In this document: piece by piece, positions 1 to 8,554 of the stretch
Layout of the letters: each line of letters starts with the position of its first letter
How positions within the stretch are numbered: position 1 is the stretch's first letter
Source of the DNA: Paenarthrobacter nitroguajacolicus
GTDB lineage: Bacteria > Actinomycetota > Actinomycetes > Actinomycetales > Micrococcaceae
Assembly (NCBI RefSeq): GCF_029952445.1
Contig: NZ_JAQPPK010000002.1
Coordinates: forward strand, 124,001 to 188,000
Direction of reading: 5' to 3'
Length of the DNA stretch: 64,000 nucleotides
Program-made: the position numbers and the translations under genes
Notes under the pieces: generated by a model
Told to the model about the DNA's origin: nothing
The model's input: the letters and a program-made list of their open reading frames with translations, nothing else
Database searches by the model: none

Positions 1-156
1 CCGTGACTCTGACCACCGCACGCGGGTACCTAGGGGTGGGCGGGCAAATGTCCCTCATCCAGTCGGTAAGGCCCGGAAGCTGAGCGGACGGGCAGTGGAA
101 GCCCTGCCTTGGATGGCCTCGCGGGAATCAGATCAATAGCTTTGGAGAATACGGAC

Positions 157-2145
157 ATGCAATTGGCACAGACGGGGCAGGCGCTGGGGGCGTCTTACCG
201 ATTCGGCGAACGTGTGGGTTCCGGCGCTGTCGGCGAGGTCTGGACCGTCACGTCGACGGACGGCCGGACGTTGGCGGCCAAAGTGCTGCGTCCGGAGCAT
301 GCCGATGATCCGTCCTTGGTGGAGAGGTTCGTCCGCGAGCGATCCGTGCTGTTGGCGTTGCAGGACTCCCACATCGTCACCGTACGGGACATGGTGGTTG
401 AGGGTGAACGGCTCGCCATCGTCATGGACTACGTCGCCGGCGGCTCGTTGCGTGACATGGTCAAGGAGGCCGGACCGCTGGCGCCCGAAGATGCCGTAAA
501 AGTTGCCGCTGAAATCTTCGACGCCCTCGCGTTCGCCCATTCGCGAGGTGTAACCCACCGGGATATCAAGCCGGACAATGTGCTTCTCGCCCGTCCCTGG
601 TCCGAGCGTGAAACCGGGGACGTCAGGGTCTCCGACTTCGGAATTTCCGACGTCGTGGGTGAGAAAATCCGCCAGACCACCGGCCTCATCGGCACACCGC
701 AGTACATGCCGCCCGAGCTCATCAGCCAAGGCCGATCCGGACCTTCCGGCGACATCTACTCCGCCGGCGTCCTGCTGTACGAGCTCCTTGCCGGACGGAC
801 TCCATTCGCTGGTCCTGGCACGGACTTCAGCATCGCCTACCGCCATGTTTCCGCACGTCCGCCACGGATTCCAGTAGACGACACACTGTGGGACATCCTC
901 GACCAACTGTTGTCCAAGGATCCGGCTTCCCGCCCAACTGCGCCTGAGGCTGCCTCGACGCTCCGGCGGCTGGCACCCAATCTTGCCGGCAGCCGCCCGA
1001 TCGCCCGGGCCGAAGCCCCGGAAGATTTCGACGACGTAGAACGCCCCGCCACTGTGGTTCGTGGCGCCTTTACCGATGACGAACTCGCAGCCTTTGCGGC
1101 GGCCCCACCTCCCGGCGTCGACGCGGTGCTTCCGGACCTCGGCCAGGCCGGCAGCGCCACCATTGCCCGCCCTATGCCACGCCGCGAAATGCGGCGGCCT
1201 GCAGAGGAGCGGCCCCAGGAGAAGGATGCGACTGCGACTCCCTTTTGGCGGACCCGCAAAGCGCTGCTCCTTGCCGGTGGCGCCGTCTTACTGATCGTGG
1301 CGATGGTGGTGGGCTTCGTTCTCCTGTCCCCCGCCACCCAGCAGGCCGCACCCACGCCTCCCGGACAGCAATTGTCAGCGCAGTTGCAAGACCCGGCCCT
1401 ACCGACAGGACTCACCATTTCCCGTAGTGCTGCGTACGAGCCGTCGTCCGGACAGGTCCGTTTGACGGTGTCCTACGCGGCACAGAAAGCGCCGCTGGCC
1501 GGTGAGTTCCTGGAGGTCATCCCGGGGCTTTCTGATGGAGAATCATGCCCGGCTGTGACGTGGAATGGTGGCACCGTGAGCCGTAACCAGGCCTCGATCA
1601 CCGGTGTGGATGTTGCCTGCGGCTGGAAGCTTTCCGGGGTAGAGATTCCCGCTGGAGGATCAGTGCAGCTGACCGCCAAGGTGCCGGTGGCACCCGCAGA
1701 CCAGAAGGCAATGGACGCTTGGCTGCGCGCCGCGTCCGGGGCAACAACGGCAGCCACTCAGGATCCTGCTGTCAAAGGTACCGCGTACCCCGTCCAACGC
1801 CTGAAGGGCGTAGAAGTGCGGACCCCTGCCCGGGTGGTGACGCCCAGCCCCCTGAAAATTACTCTGGTTCCGGTGTGGGCCGGCGGAGCCGATGAACTCA
1901 ATCCGCTCTACGTCAGTCCTGCATCGGGCAAACCATCGCAAATGCTCTCCGCTGTAACCGGCGGCGAGAAGGGGGTGCGGTTCGCCGACGGCTGCGGCGG
2001 TTCTCTGGCAGTGGACAGCTCAGGACTCACCGTGACGGCCCTTCAGATCACGCCACAGTGCACGGTGCGGGCAAGCGTCGGAAACTTCACTGAGCTCCAG
2101 TCTCCGCCCTTCGGCATCACATCGCGGGAGAACTCCGGCGGGTAA
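157..2145 (+). CDS. membrane-anchored Ser/Thr protein kinase (PknB-like catalytic domain)
   Basis: 662 aa. An N-terminal Hanks-type kinase domain (about residues 10-265) has the glycine loop GSGAVGEV, the lysine in LAAKVLRPE, the catalytic loop HRDIKPDN, the DFG motif in VSDFGIS and the GTPQYMPPE activation segment. A Pro/Ala/Arg-rich linker leads to one transmembrane helix (ALLLAGGAVLLIVAMVVGF, about residue 370) and an extracytoplasmic tail of about 270 residues. The tail has no PASTA repeats and I do not recognise it. The ATG at 157 is preferred to a TTG at 109 because GGAG lies at 144-147. The kinase probably senses an outside signal through the tail and phosphorylates cytoplasmic Ser/Thr targets; the signal and targets are unknown. 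No gene is visible in bases 1-156. Confidence 0.9.
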   Translation: MQLAQTGQALGASYRFGERVGSGAVGEVWTVTSTDGRTLAAKVLRPEHADDPSLVERFVRERSVLLALQDSHIVTVRDMVVEGERLAIVMDYVAGGSLRDMVKEAGPLAPEDAVKVAAEIFDALAFAHSRGVTHRDIKPDNVLLARPWSERETGDVRVSDFGISDVVGEKIRQTTGLIGTPQYMPPELISQGRSGPSGDIYSAGVLLYELLAGRTPFAGPGTDFSIAYRHVSARPPRIPVDDTLWDILDQLLSKDPASRPTAPEAASTLRRLAPNLAGSRPIARAEAPEDFDDVERPATVVRGAFTDDELAAFAAAPPPGVDAVLPDLGQAGSATIARPMPRREMRRPAEERPQEKDATATPFWRTRKALLLAGGAVLLIVAMVVGFVLLSPATQQAAPTPPGQQLSAQLQDPALPTGLTISRSAAYEPSSGQVRLTVSYAAQKAPLAGEFLEVIPGLSDGESCPAVTWNGGTVSRNQASITGVDVACGWKLSGVEIPAGGSVQLTAKVPVAPADQKAMDAWLRAASGATTAATQDPAVKGTAYPVQRLKGVEVRTPARVVTPSPLKITLVPVWAGGADELNPLYVSPASGKPSQMLSAVTGGEKGVRFADGCGGSLAVDSSGLTVTALQITPQCTVRASVGNFTELQSPPFGITSRENSGG

Positions 2146-2220
2146 GCTCGACGGTCGCATCGCCGCTCCGAAGATTTCAGCACGCCCTGCGATAGGCAGA
2201 TGACAGGTTTGATAAGCATC

Positions 2221-2295
2221 TGCTGGCGTCGAGGGGTTAGATCTCATCGCTTTCGCGAAGGGAAAGGGCCGAGATCTAACCCCTCGGCGCCAGCA
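2221..2295. repeat. 75-bp hairpin element (25-bp arms)
   Basis: The arms 2221-2245 and 2271-2295 are complementary over 25 bp with one mismatch, around a 25-nt loop. The arm core is GAGGGGTTAGATCTC. It lies between the convergent kinase gene and the minus-strand membrane-protein gene, so it may act as a bidirectional terminator. A related half copy lies at 5073-5101, which suggests a dispersed element rather than a one-off terminator. Confidence 0.8.
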
Positions 2296-2392
2296 GCAAT
2301 CACACTTGAGCCGAGGAAAGTCGTGGCAGGAGATGGATCGGCAGACAATGGCCTCCGTACGGGTGGACGGGCGCATAACAAAATCAATTCTG

Positions 2393-3040
2393 CTATCGCC
2401 AAGACATCATGAACCAGATGATCGCGAAGATGTAGCCCACCAAGGCCAGTGTGGCGAACCGCTTCGGTGTTCCGACTGGGTTCTTCTTGGTAAAGCCGAA
2501 GAAAGAATTGATATTGAACAGGTGAAGCAACAGTCCACCGCCCAGCAGCCCGACGAACATCGTTTGAGGCGCCACCAATAGAACGGTCACTGCAAAGAAC
2601 GTATATTCCAGGGCAAACGCCAGACGCGGCCTTGCCCACAAACCGAGCCCAACACGGCGATCATCGCTCCCCCAGCCAAGGACAGGGAGGTCGCGGAGAT
2701 GAACCACAGCGTCCAAAAGCCAGTGGGACAACACACCGATCCAGAAGAGTGCTCCGACAAAGACGCTCTGGTAGATCGCGCCAGCCAACAATGCCGGCAC
2801 GAGACTTATTACACTCCCGAGGACCAATGAATGAGAGTACGGGTAAGAAGTGAACTTAACCCGGGATTGCAACGGGTCATCACGGTCCACGTGCACCGAC
2901 TCCTTGCCTGCGAAGACCAGCGCGGGCCAAACGATATCCGGCCATGCGACTGCAACGGCGATGGGAAGGACAGGCGCCTCAGGGGCGACCGCCAGAATGA
3001 CCGCTGCCGCGGCGTAATGACCTATATACACGATTGCCAA
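2393..3040 (-). CDS. multi-pass membrane protein, YdjM/DUF457-like
   Basis: 215 aa with about five to six hydrophobic helices. Conserved-looking polar motifs inside or next to membrane segments are YPYSHSLVLGS and LSHWLLDAVVHLRDLP, the His/Asp pattern of the YdjM/DUF457 (metal-dependent hydrolase-like) membrane family. The substrate is unknown. The start is TTG at 3040, only 2 nt after the stop of the upstream Lrp-type regulator, so the two are almost certainly co-transcribed and translationally coupled. A GTG two codons in is an alternative start. The family call is moderate; the membrane location is secure. Confidence 0.7.
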   Translation of the reverse strand: MAIVYIGHYAAAAVILAVAPEAPVLPIAVAVAWPDIVWPALVFAGKESVHVDRDDPLQSRVKFTSYPYSHSLVLGSVISLVPALLAGAIYQSVFVGALFWIGVLSHWLLDAVVHLRDLPVLGWGSDDRRVGLGLWARPRLAFALEYTFFAVTVLLVAPQTMFVGLLGGGLLLHLFNINSFFGFTKKNPVGTPKRFATLALVGYIFAIIWFMMSWR

Positions 3041-3042
3041 AC

Positions 3043-4152
3043 CTACTGTTGACGGGACACTGGACGTCGAGGGCCACCCCTATGTGGAGCGACACCACCA
3101 TCCGGGATGACGCGAAGGAGCGGACTACCCCTTTTCAGGGTTTTCTGGACCGGACTCGTCTCGAGCGTCTGGATGGATTCGAGTGAACTGAGACCATTCG
3201 CCAGATATTCGTGCAGTTCAGCGGGGGTCCTGCACAGGACCAGGGCCAACAAGTTGGTCGGGCCAGTGGTCGAGCCCACATAGGCCACTTCCTTGTGTTG
3301 AATCAATGTACTGGCTACCCGGTTCAGCTGGGCGGGTGCCACTGACATCCACAGCAGGGCCTGCGTTGTGATGCCGTACGCTTCCGCATCAATCTCGACG
3401 TCGAAAGTCAGTACACCGCCGGCCCGCAGGGCAGCGAGCCGGCGCGCAACGGTCGACGGCGACAGGCCGGTTTCGTCGGCGAGGTCGGCGCTGCTGATGC
3501 GCCCGTTACGCTGCAAGCTGGACAGCATGTCCCAGTCTGTCGGCGTTAGGGACGTTAGGGTTTCCTGTTCGTCCGTGCCATGTGGCGGGTCGAATACCTG
3601 GTGGAGTTGCTCGCGCTGCTTGTTCGTAAGAGCGGTAGTATGACCCTGCCATGCAGTGGGACCGCCCAGATAGGTATGAAGCAAGCGGTGCGCAGACACG
3701 TCGGTAATGCTGGCTGCTCTAGGGATATCTCCGAACAGCAGCGAGTGGTGGGCGACGGAGTTCGTGACCGTGACAAGGCAGATTTCGTGTCCCCCGGACA
3801 CGCGGCGCACCCATGTGGTGTCTTCACGCCGAGCAAGGCTCTCCGCCACACTCTGTGCGGTGTTAGGGCGGGTGGAGAGTCGCAGGATCCATTTCTCCCG
3901 TGAAGATCGCTGTGGATTCACCACCCCAACAACGCGAAGCGACACCTCGCCTGTCAGCCGCCGGAATCGACGCGACACGGTCTGTGTGGAAACGTCCAGA
4001 ACTTCAGCAATCCGGCTGAATGGCACCCGACCGTCAATACGTAGCGCATGGACAATGCAATGGTCCAACTCATCGATTTTGGAGACGACAGCCTCCGGAA
4101 CTACGGCGGCAGGCCGCTTGCGGCCAGGGACGCTCAGCAAAGTATGGAACAC
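3043..4152 (-). CDS. Lrp/AsnC-family regulator with two HTH domains
   Basis: 369 aa, about twice a usual Lrp protein. A first AsnC-type winged HTH (about residues 25-66; IDELDHCIVHALRIDGRVPF then STQTVSRRFRRL) and a second (about 200-245; TPTDWDMLSSLQRNGRISSA then SPSTVARRLAAL) are each followed by a ligand-binding-like region. Such duplicated Lrp proteins are common in actinobacteria and sense amino acids or similar small molecules. The start is a GTG; start sites a few codons in are also possible. It is divergent from the KefF-like oxidoreductase gene and overlaps an operon with the downstream membrane protein. Either could be its target. Confidence 0.85.
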   Translation of the reverse strand: MFHTLLSVPGRKRPAAVVPEAVVSKIDELDHCIVHALRIDGRVPFSRIAEVLDVSTQTVSRRFRRLTGEVSLRVVGVVNPQRSSREKWILRLSTRPNTAQSVAESLARREDTTWVRRVSGGHEICLVTVTNSVAHHSLLFGDIPRAASITDVSAHRLLHTYLGGPTAWQGHTTALTNKQREQLHQVFDPPHGTDEQETLTSLTPTDWDMLSSLQRNGRISSADLADETGLSPSTVARRLAALRAGGVLTFDVEIDAEAYGITTQALLWMSVAPAQLNRVASTLIQHKEVAYVGSTTGPTNLLALVLCRTPAELHEYLANGLSSLESIQTLETSPVQKTLKRGSPLLRVIPDGGVAPHRGGPRRPVSRQQ

Positions 4153-4497
4153 CCGGTTTCCTGGATCTTAAGGTGGGAGCGCCTCAGGGGCGTGAGTGTT
4201 CCCGCGAATAGAAAATGCTTGCTGAGTCTTCAGCACTCTAACAGGGCTTGACGGGGCGTCCTGGACCCTTGGCTCCCGCATGTCATTGAACACCCGGACC
4301 GGCCATCGGCGTGAATATCCCCCACCGGAAGCGTTGTCGGTGGAATAAGCCGGTCAATTCTGCGCTGCGACCGCCCCACAGGTCGGCGCCTGACTTAACT
4401 GGAGACGTAGCTGCGGGTTACGGCAGCAAACTACTTGTAATTGTTGACAGCAAGGACGCGCACATGTTGGCGTCCTACATCAGAAATGGAATTCTTA
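4153..4497. other. 345-bp divergent intergenic region
   Basis: No gene is seen. It separates the Lrp-type regulator (minus) from the oxidoreductase (plus) and should hold both promoters. Visible items are a short inverted repeat TGCTGA-N4-TCAGCA (4220-4235), a possible operator near the regulator start, and a TTGACA at 4444-4449 that lacks a convincing -10 box 16-18 nt downstream. Confidence 0.5.
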
Positions 4498-5052
4498 ATG
4501 ACTACCGATCGCACCCTCATCATTGTTGGCCACCCTAATCTTGCGGACTCACGTGCCAATGCCGCCCGGATCGCCGAAATCGAAAACTTGGGCAATGTCA
4601 CCGTGCACGACCTCTATCAGAACTACCCTGATTTTGGCATCGATGTAGCGCGAGAGCAGCAATTGCTGCGCGAGCACGATACCGTCATTCTCCAGTTCCC
4701 ACTGTGCTGGTACAGCGTGACCCCTTTAGTGAAGTCATGGTTCGATGTTGTGCTGAATTATGGTTTCGCCTTCACCTTGGACGGCTCGGCCTCTGAGCTA
4801 CGCGGCAAGAAAGCCTGGCTGGCCGTCTCGGTCGGCAGTAGCCTGGACACTTACACCACAGAAGGCGTTGCCCGACGAAGCCTTGACGAGTACCTCGCTC
4901 CCGTCCGCCAGACACTGGAATTCTGCCAATTCGACTATCAAGGTGTCCACGCTGTTTATGGCATGATGCTCAACCCCTCTGAGGATGAACTCATTTTGGA
5001 CGCCAAGGAATACGGCAGGCTTGTGGCGAGCAATGGGACGCCTGTTGGCTAA
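4498..5052 (+). CDS. NAD(P)H:quinone oxidoreductase, KefF/MdaB-like flavodoxin fold
   Basis: 184 aa, usual size for the family. The N-terminus has the flavin-binding start IIVGHPNLADSRAN, and the middle has QFPLCWYSVTPLVKSWFDVV followed by LNYGFAF, the signature of KefF/YheR/MdaB proteins that bind FMN or FAD and reduce quinones with NAD(P)H. The ATG at 4498 is chosen over an upstream start at 4441 because homology begins right after it and GGA at 4488-4490 is suitably spaced. In Escherichia coli, KefF is the accessory subunit of the KefC K+/H+ antiporter; a CPA2-type antiporter gene starts about 680 bp downstream here, so a functional link is possible but unproven. Confidence 0.85.
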   Translation: MTTDRTLIIVGHPNLADSRANAARIAEIENLGNVTVHDLYQNYPDFGIDVAREQQLLREHDTVILQFPLCWYSVTPLVKSWFDVVLNYGFAFTLDGSASELRGKKAWLAVSVGSSLDTYTTEGVARRSLDEYLAPVRQTLEFCQFDYQGVHAVYGMMLNPSEDELILDAKEYGRLVASNGTPVG

Positions 5053-5072
5053 CCCGGCGCCCGCAGAAGTCC

Positions 5073-5101
5073 AAAGGGTCGAGGCCTAACCCCTCGCGCC
5101 A
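5073..5101. repeat. half copy of the 2221-2295 hairpin element
   Basis: The stretch AAAGGG-T-CGAG-GC-CTAACCCCTCG-CGCCA matches the loop end and right arm of the element at 2263-2292 with only a few changes. The left arm is missing, so no long hairpin forms. It looks like a decayed or partial copy. Confidence 0.6.
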
Positions 5102-5169
5102 CCCGGCGGTACATTAATCACGGATGCCACAAAGACACCCTCGGAACCGCAGCTACGGTGGAGGCAACA

Positions 5170-5736
5170 ATGGCCGGGTCAACCAGCAAGACAGGCAAAA
5201 GCACCGACTACGAATTCGTTACCGTCTGGCGCGTTCCGGGGACGCGTGAGGAAGTGGTGGACGTCCTCGGGGATGCCCGGACCCTGAAACAGTGGTGGCC
5301 GTCGGTGTATCTCGACGTGAAACCCGTAAGCCAAGGCAACTCCGACGGCACCGGAAGCTCCTTCGACCTCTTCACGAAGGGCTGGCTCCCCTACACACTC
5401 AAATGGCGGCTCACTGTCACGGAACCGGTGACCCTGGACGGCTTCGCGCTCACGGCAAAGGGTGATCTCAACGGCACGGGACGCTGGACCTTCGAAACGG
5501 ACGGGCCCGAGACAGTCATCACGTACGACTGGCGCGTCAGTACAGCCAAGCCCCTCCTCCGCAGGCTCAGTTGGCTCCTCAAACCGGCGTTCTCGGCGAA
5601 CCATCACTGGGCCATGGCCCGAGGTGAGGAAAGCCTGAAACTTGAGCTCCGCCGTCGTCGATCAACTACCGGCGCGGCGCACGTTCCTCCCCCGCCGGCC
5701 CCCACCTTTACGCGCCACCGTGAACCAAACAGGTGA
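5170..5736 (+). CDS. SRPBCC-family (polyketide cyclase/dehydrase-like) protein
   Basis: 188 aa. The N-terminal half reads as a START/SRPBCC fold: FVTVWRVPGTREEVVDVLGD, then KQWWPSVYLDV, then KWRLTVTEPV and GTGRWTFETDG. These proteins enclose a hydrophobic pocket and bind lipids or small aromatics; the ligand here is unknown. The ATG at 5170 follows GGAGG (5160-5164); a GTG at 5158 is less likely because it overlaps that ribosome binding site. The stop overlaps the GTG start of the antiporter gene by 4 nt (GTGA), so the two are coupled. Confidence 0.8.
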   Translation: MAGSTSKTGKSTDYEFVTVWRVPGTREEVVDVLGDARTLKQWWPSVYLDVKPVSQGNSDGTGSSFDLFTKGWLPYTLKWRLTVTEPVTLDGFALTAKGDLNGTGRWTFETDGPETVITYDWRVSTAKPLLRRLSWLLKPAFSANHHWAMARGEESLKLELRRRRSTTGAAHVPPPPAPTFTRHREPNR

Positions 5737-6905
5737 CGTTCCTCCAGCTCGCCCTGATCTCGGCGGTAGCCCTCCTGGGGCCGCTGCTGGCGTTGCCCCG
5801 GAAATGGCATTTGCCCGTGGTCCTGGGCCAGCTGCTGGCGGGCATCCTGATCGGCCGGACGGGCCTCCACTTGGTGGACCCAGCGGACCCGGCGTTTAAC
5901 TTAATGGCCGATGTTGGCTTCGCGTTGATCATGTTCGTTGCCGGCACGCACGTGCCTGTGCGGGACAAGTCGATCCGGGAAGCCTTGGGCGGCGGCGCGG
6001 CCAAGGCCGGGGCTGCGGCGTTGCTGGCCGTCGCCACGGGCTTTGGAATAGGAGCCATTTTCGGAACGGGCCATGCGCCGCTGTACATCGTGTTGCTGGC
6101 CTCGTCCTCGGCTGCTTTGGTGCTGCCGATCGTGGACTCCCTGAACCTCGGCGGCCCCAAGGTCCTGACCATGACTGCCCAGGTGGCCATAGCCGACATC
6201 GCCTGCATCGTAGCACTCCCCCTGGCCGTCGACCCGCCCAATGCCGGACGCGCAGCCTTGGGCGCCGCCGTCGTGGCCCTGTGTGCCGTGGTCTTGTTCT
6301 TCGTCCTCCGCGCTTTGGAACGCAGCGGCACACGCGGCCGCCTGCACGACGTTTCCGAGGACCGGAAGTTTGCCCTGGAGCTACGGATCCAGTTGACTTT
6401 GTTGTTTGCCTTGGCAGGCTTGGCCGTCCTGGGGCACGTTTCAGTGATGCTGGCTGGTTTCTCCTTTGGCCTTGTCGTTGCAGCAGTGGGTGAACCACGG
6501 CGGCTTGCCCATCAGTTGTTCGCGGTGAGCGACGGTTTTCTTGGACCCGTCTTCTTTGTATGGCTCGGCGCTTCCTTGAACCTGAACGACCTCGCATCGA
6601 ACCCCCAGATGATCCTTCTGGGCCTTTGCCTTGGCGCGGGCACCCTCTTGGTCCATGCCGCCATGCGTGTCCTCGGCCAGCCATTGCCGTTGGCCATTCT
6701 CTCGGCGTCCCAACTGGGCGTTCCCGTGGCAGCGGTGACCATCGGCTCGCAGTTGCACCTTCTTCAACCGGGGGAAGGCGCAGCGATGGTTTTGGGCGCG
6801 CTCATCACCATTGCAGCCAGCGCGATGGCAGGGCGGTCGGCCGCGGCCACACAAGAGGCGGCAGCCAACCCATCCGGGGCCAACCCTGCAACGAACTCCC
6901 GATAG
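5733..6905 (+). CDS. CPA2-type cation:proton antiporter membrane domain
   Basis: 390 aa, about 11-12 transmembrane helices. Family features are VVLGQLLAGILIGRTGLHLV in the first helices, VGFALIMFVAGTHV, and a C-terminal set resembling KefB/Na+-H+ exchangers. It lacks the cytoplasmic RCK/TrkA-N domain of KefB and KefC, so only the transport domain is present. The likely role is K+ or Na+ exchange for protons across the inner membrane. It starts with GTG at 5733, overlapping the SRPBCC gene. A KefF-like gene lies upstream at 4498-5052. Confidence 0.85.
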   Translation: MTFLQLALISAVALLGPLLALPRKWHLPVVLGQLLAGILIGRTGLHLVDPADPAFNLMADVGFALIMFVAGTHVPVRDKSIREALGGGAAKAGAAALLAVATGFGIGAIFGTGHAPLYIVLLASSSAALVLPIVDSLNLGGPKVLTMTAQVAIADIACIVALPLAVDPPNAGRAALGAAVVALCAVVLFFVLRALERSGTRGRLHDVSEDRKFALELRIQLTLLFALAGLAVLGHVSVMLAGFSFGLVVAAVGEPRRLAHQLFAVSDGFLGPVFFVWLGASLNLNDLASNPQMILLGLCLGAGTLLVHAAMRVLGQPLPLAILSASQLGVPVAAVTIGSQLHLLQPGEGAAMVLGALITIAASAMAGRSAAATQEAAANPSGANPATNSR

Positions 6906-6949
6906 AATCGAAGCCGTTAACAGCCAACGCAAGAGATAAGGGAGGACCC

Positions 6950-7564
6950 GTGCGCACTTCACAGCCCCGGGCACCCTTCCACGCCTTGCGGTCCGGCGCC
7001 ATCGCCTTGGTCATTGTGGCCCTTGCAGCCGGTGCCCACGTCGTCGGCGGTGGATTGCTGCCAACAGCGCCCGTGCTCCTGGCACTGCTTGCATTGACGG
7101 CCTTGGCCTCCACCTTGGCAACCCGTTTCAAACTCTCTTTCGTGGCGATGGCCGCTCTTCTGGGATCCAGCCAGGTGCTGCTCCACGAGGCATTTACCGC
7201 TTTGGCGCCGGTTGGTGGCGCGGCTCCCAACGGCACGCACCACCTGGAGACCGTGCCGCTGCCTTCCTTGGATCCGGCAGCGCACCTCCATGAACTGGGC
7301 ACCACGTTGGGCGTCCTCATGCTCATCGCGCACATCGCGGCCACGGTCGGATCCGCCATCGTCCTGGCCAAGGGCGAGGACGCGCTGTGGCAGCTGGCCG
7401 CGTGGCTGCGCCCGCTGGTTTCCCTGCCCACGCTGCTGTTCAGGCCCGACGCCGGCGCGTCGCCTGTCGCCGTTGGCGCACCTGACGTTTTTATCCCCCG
7501 CCCTTGGCGGAACCTTAGGCAAGACAGCCGCCGCGGCCCGCCCGCCGTCGTCGTAACTTCCTAG
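6950..7564 (+). CDS. integral membrane protein of unknown function
   Basis: 204 aa with about four hydrophobic helices (for example GAIALVIVALAAGAHVVGGG and LGVLMLIAHIAATVGSAIVL) and His residues in the first loops (AHVVGG, LLHEAF, NGTHHLE, AHLHELG). The start is GTG at 6950, preceded by a strong GGGAGGA at 6940-6946. A long reading frame continues upstream into the antiporter gene but is not coding. It lies just before a YcnI-like gene, which in other bacteria is linked with copper handling; the His-rich loops fit metal binding, but this is inference. Confidence 0.75.
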   Translation: MRTSQPRAPFHALRSGAIALVIVALAAGAHVVGGGLLPTAPVLLALLALTALASTLATRFKLSFVAMAALLGSSQVLLHEAFTALAPVGGAAPNGTHHLETVPLPSLDPAAHLHELGTTLGVLMLIAHIAATVGSAIVLAKGEDALWQLAAWLRPLVSLPTLLFRPDAGASPVAVGAPDVFIPRPWRNLRQDSRRGPPAVVVTS

Positions 7565-7703
7565 TTCCGCCCGGCACCAAAGCTGCAAAGCGCCAAGCCG
7601 CAAAGCACCAGCGCTTTAAAGCGAGCAAGAGCCTTTGCACGGTGACGGGCTCCCAGACCCGTACCCCAGCGCCGCCTCCAGGCGCACCCGAAAGGCAATT
7701 CCC

Positions 7704-8441
7704 ATGAACAAGTCCGCCCTCCGCCGTACCCTCTCAGCCACCGCCGTTGCCGGTGGAACCGCCGCCCTGATGATGGCCGGAATCGCCGGCGCATCCGCGC
7801 ACGTTTCCGTTGATCCGAACAAGACGGCAGCGAACTCCTACGCGCTGCTGACCTTCAGCGTTCCGCATGGTTGCGGCACGTCGGGCACCACAAAGGTGGC
7901 CATCAACCTTCCCGAGGAACTGACGGACGCTACCCCAACCGTGAACCCGAACTGGACCGTGGAGAAGGTGACGGAAAACCTCGCCGAGCCCAAGAAGCTG
8001 GACGACGGCACGTCCATCACCAAGCGGACCAGCCAGATCGTCTACACGGCAAAGGCCCCGCTGGATCCGCACATGCGCGACGCCCTGGTCCTCTCGGTCA
8101 AACTGCCGGACGCAGCTGGCAAGACCATCTATTTCCCCACGTACCAGACCTGCGAAACGGGCAAGACGGACTGGATCGAGATCCCCAAGGACGGCCAGAG
8201 CGAGGACGACCTGAAGTCGCCGGCACCGGCGATCGCCATCACTCCGGCCGACGCAGCAGGGGACCACCACTCGGCATCCACGGTTTCCACGGAGCAGGCA
8301 GCAGCCGTCACGGACGACGGCTCGCAGGCCCGGAGCTGGGCCGGCCTGATCGCAGGCATTGCAGGCCTGGGACTTGGTGGCGCAGCGTTCTTCCGCAGCC
8401 GTTCGGCCAAGCCTGCCGCTGTGAAGGTCGACGCCAAGTAA
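7704..8441 (+). CDS. YcnI-family (DUF1775) exported copper-associated protein
   Basis: 245 aa. A signal peptide (residues 1-33, ending AGASA) is followed directly by HVSVDPNKTAANSYALLTF, so the mature protein starts with His; this N-terminal His is the copper ligand proposed for YcnI proteins. PHGCGTSGTTKVAINLPEEL is also typical of DUF1775. A Ser/Thr-rich linker and one C-terminal helix (SWAGLIAGIAGLGLGGAAFF) anchor it to the outer face of the membrane. The ATG at 7704 has AAAGG just upstream. It is probably co-expressed with the membrane protein at 6950-7564. Confidence 0.9.
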   Translation: MNKSALRRTLSATAVAGGTAALMMAGIAGASAHVSVDPNKTAANSYALLTFSVPHGCGTSGTTKVAINLPEELTDATPTVNPNWTVEKVTENLAEPKKLDDGTSITKRTSQIVYTAKAPLDPHMRDALVLSVKLPDAAGKTIYFPTYQTCETGKTDWIEIPKDGQSEDDLKSPAPAIAITPADAAGDHHSASTVSTEQAAAVTDDGSQARSWAGLIAGIAGLGLGGAAFFRSRSAKPAAVKVDAK

Positions 8442-8554
8442 GTCGCCAGTAACCAGCGCGGGTGGCGCCCGGAAGATCACGATCCGGGCGCCAATCCGCT
8501 CTGTAACCCGTGGCTGAATTGACTAGCGCCACCGCCGAAGCAAGGCTGGTGCCC

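Noticed and set aside
4444..4449. TTGACA upstream of the oxidoreductase gene
   Set aside because: No acceptable -10 box at 16-18 nt, so I did not call a promoter.
6560..6949. N-terminal extension of the membrane protein at 6950
   Set aside because: It overlaps the antiporter gene in another frame; the GTG at 6950 has a strong ribosome binding site and homology-like sequence starts there.
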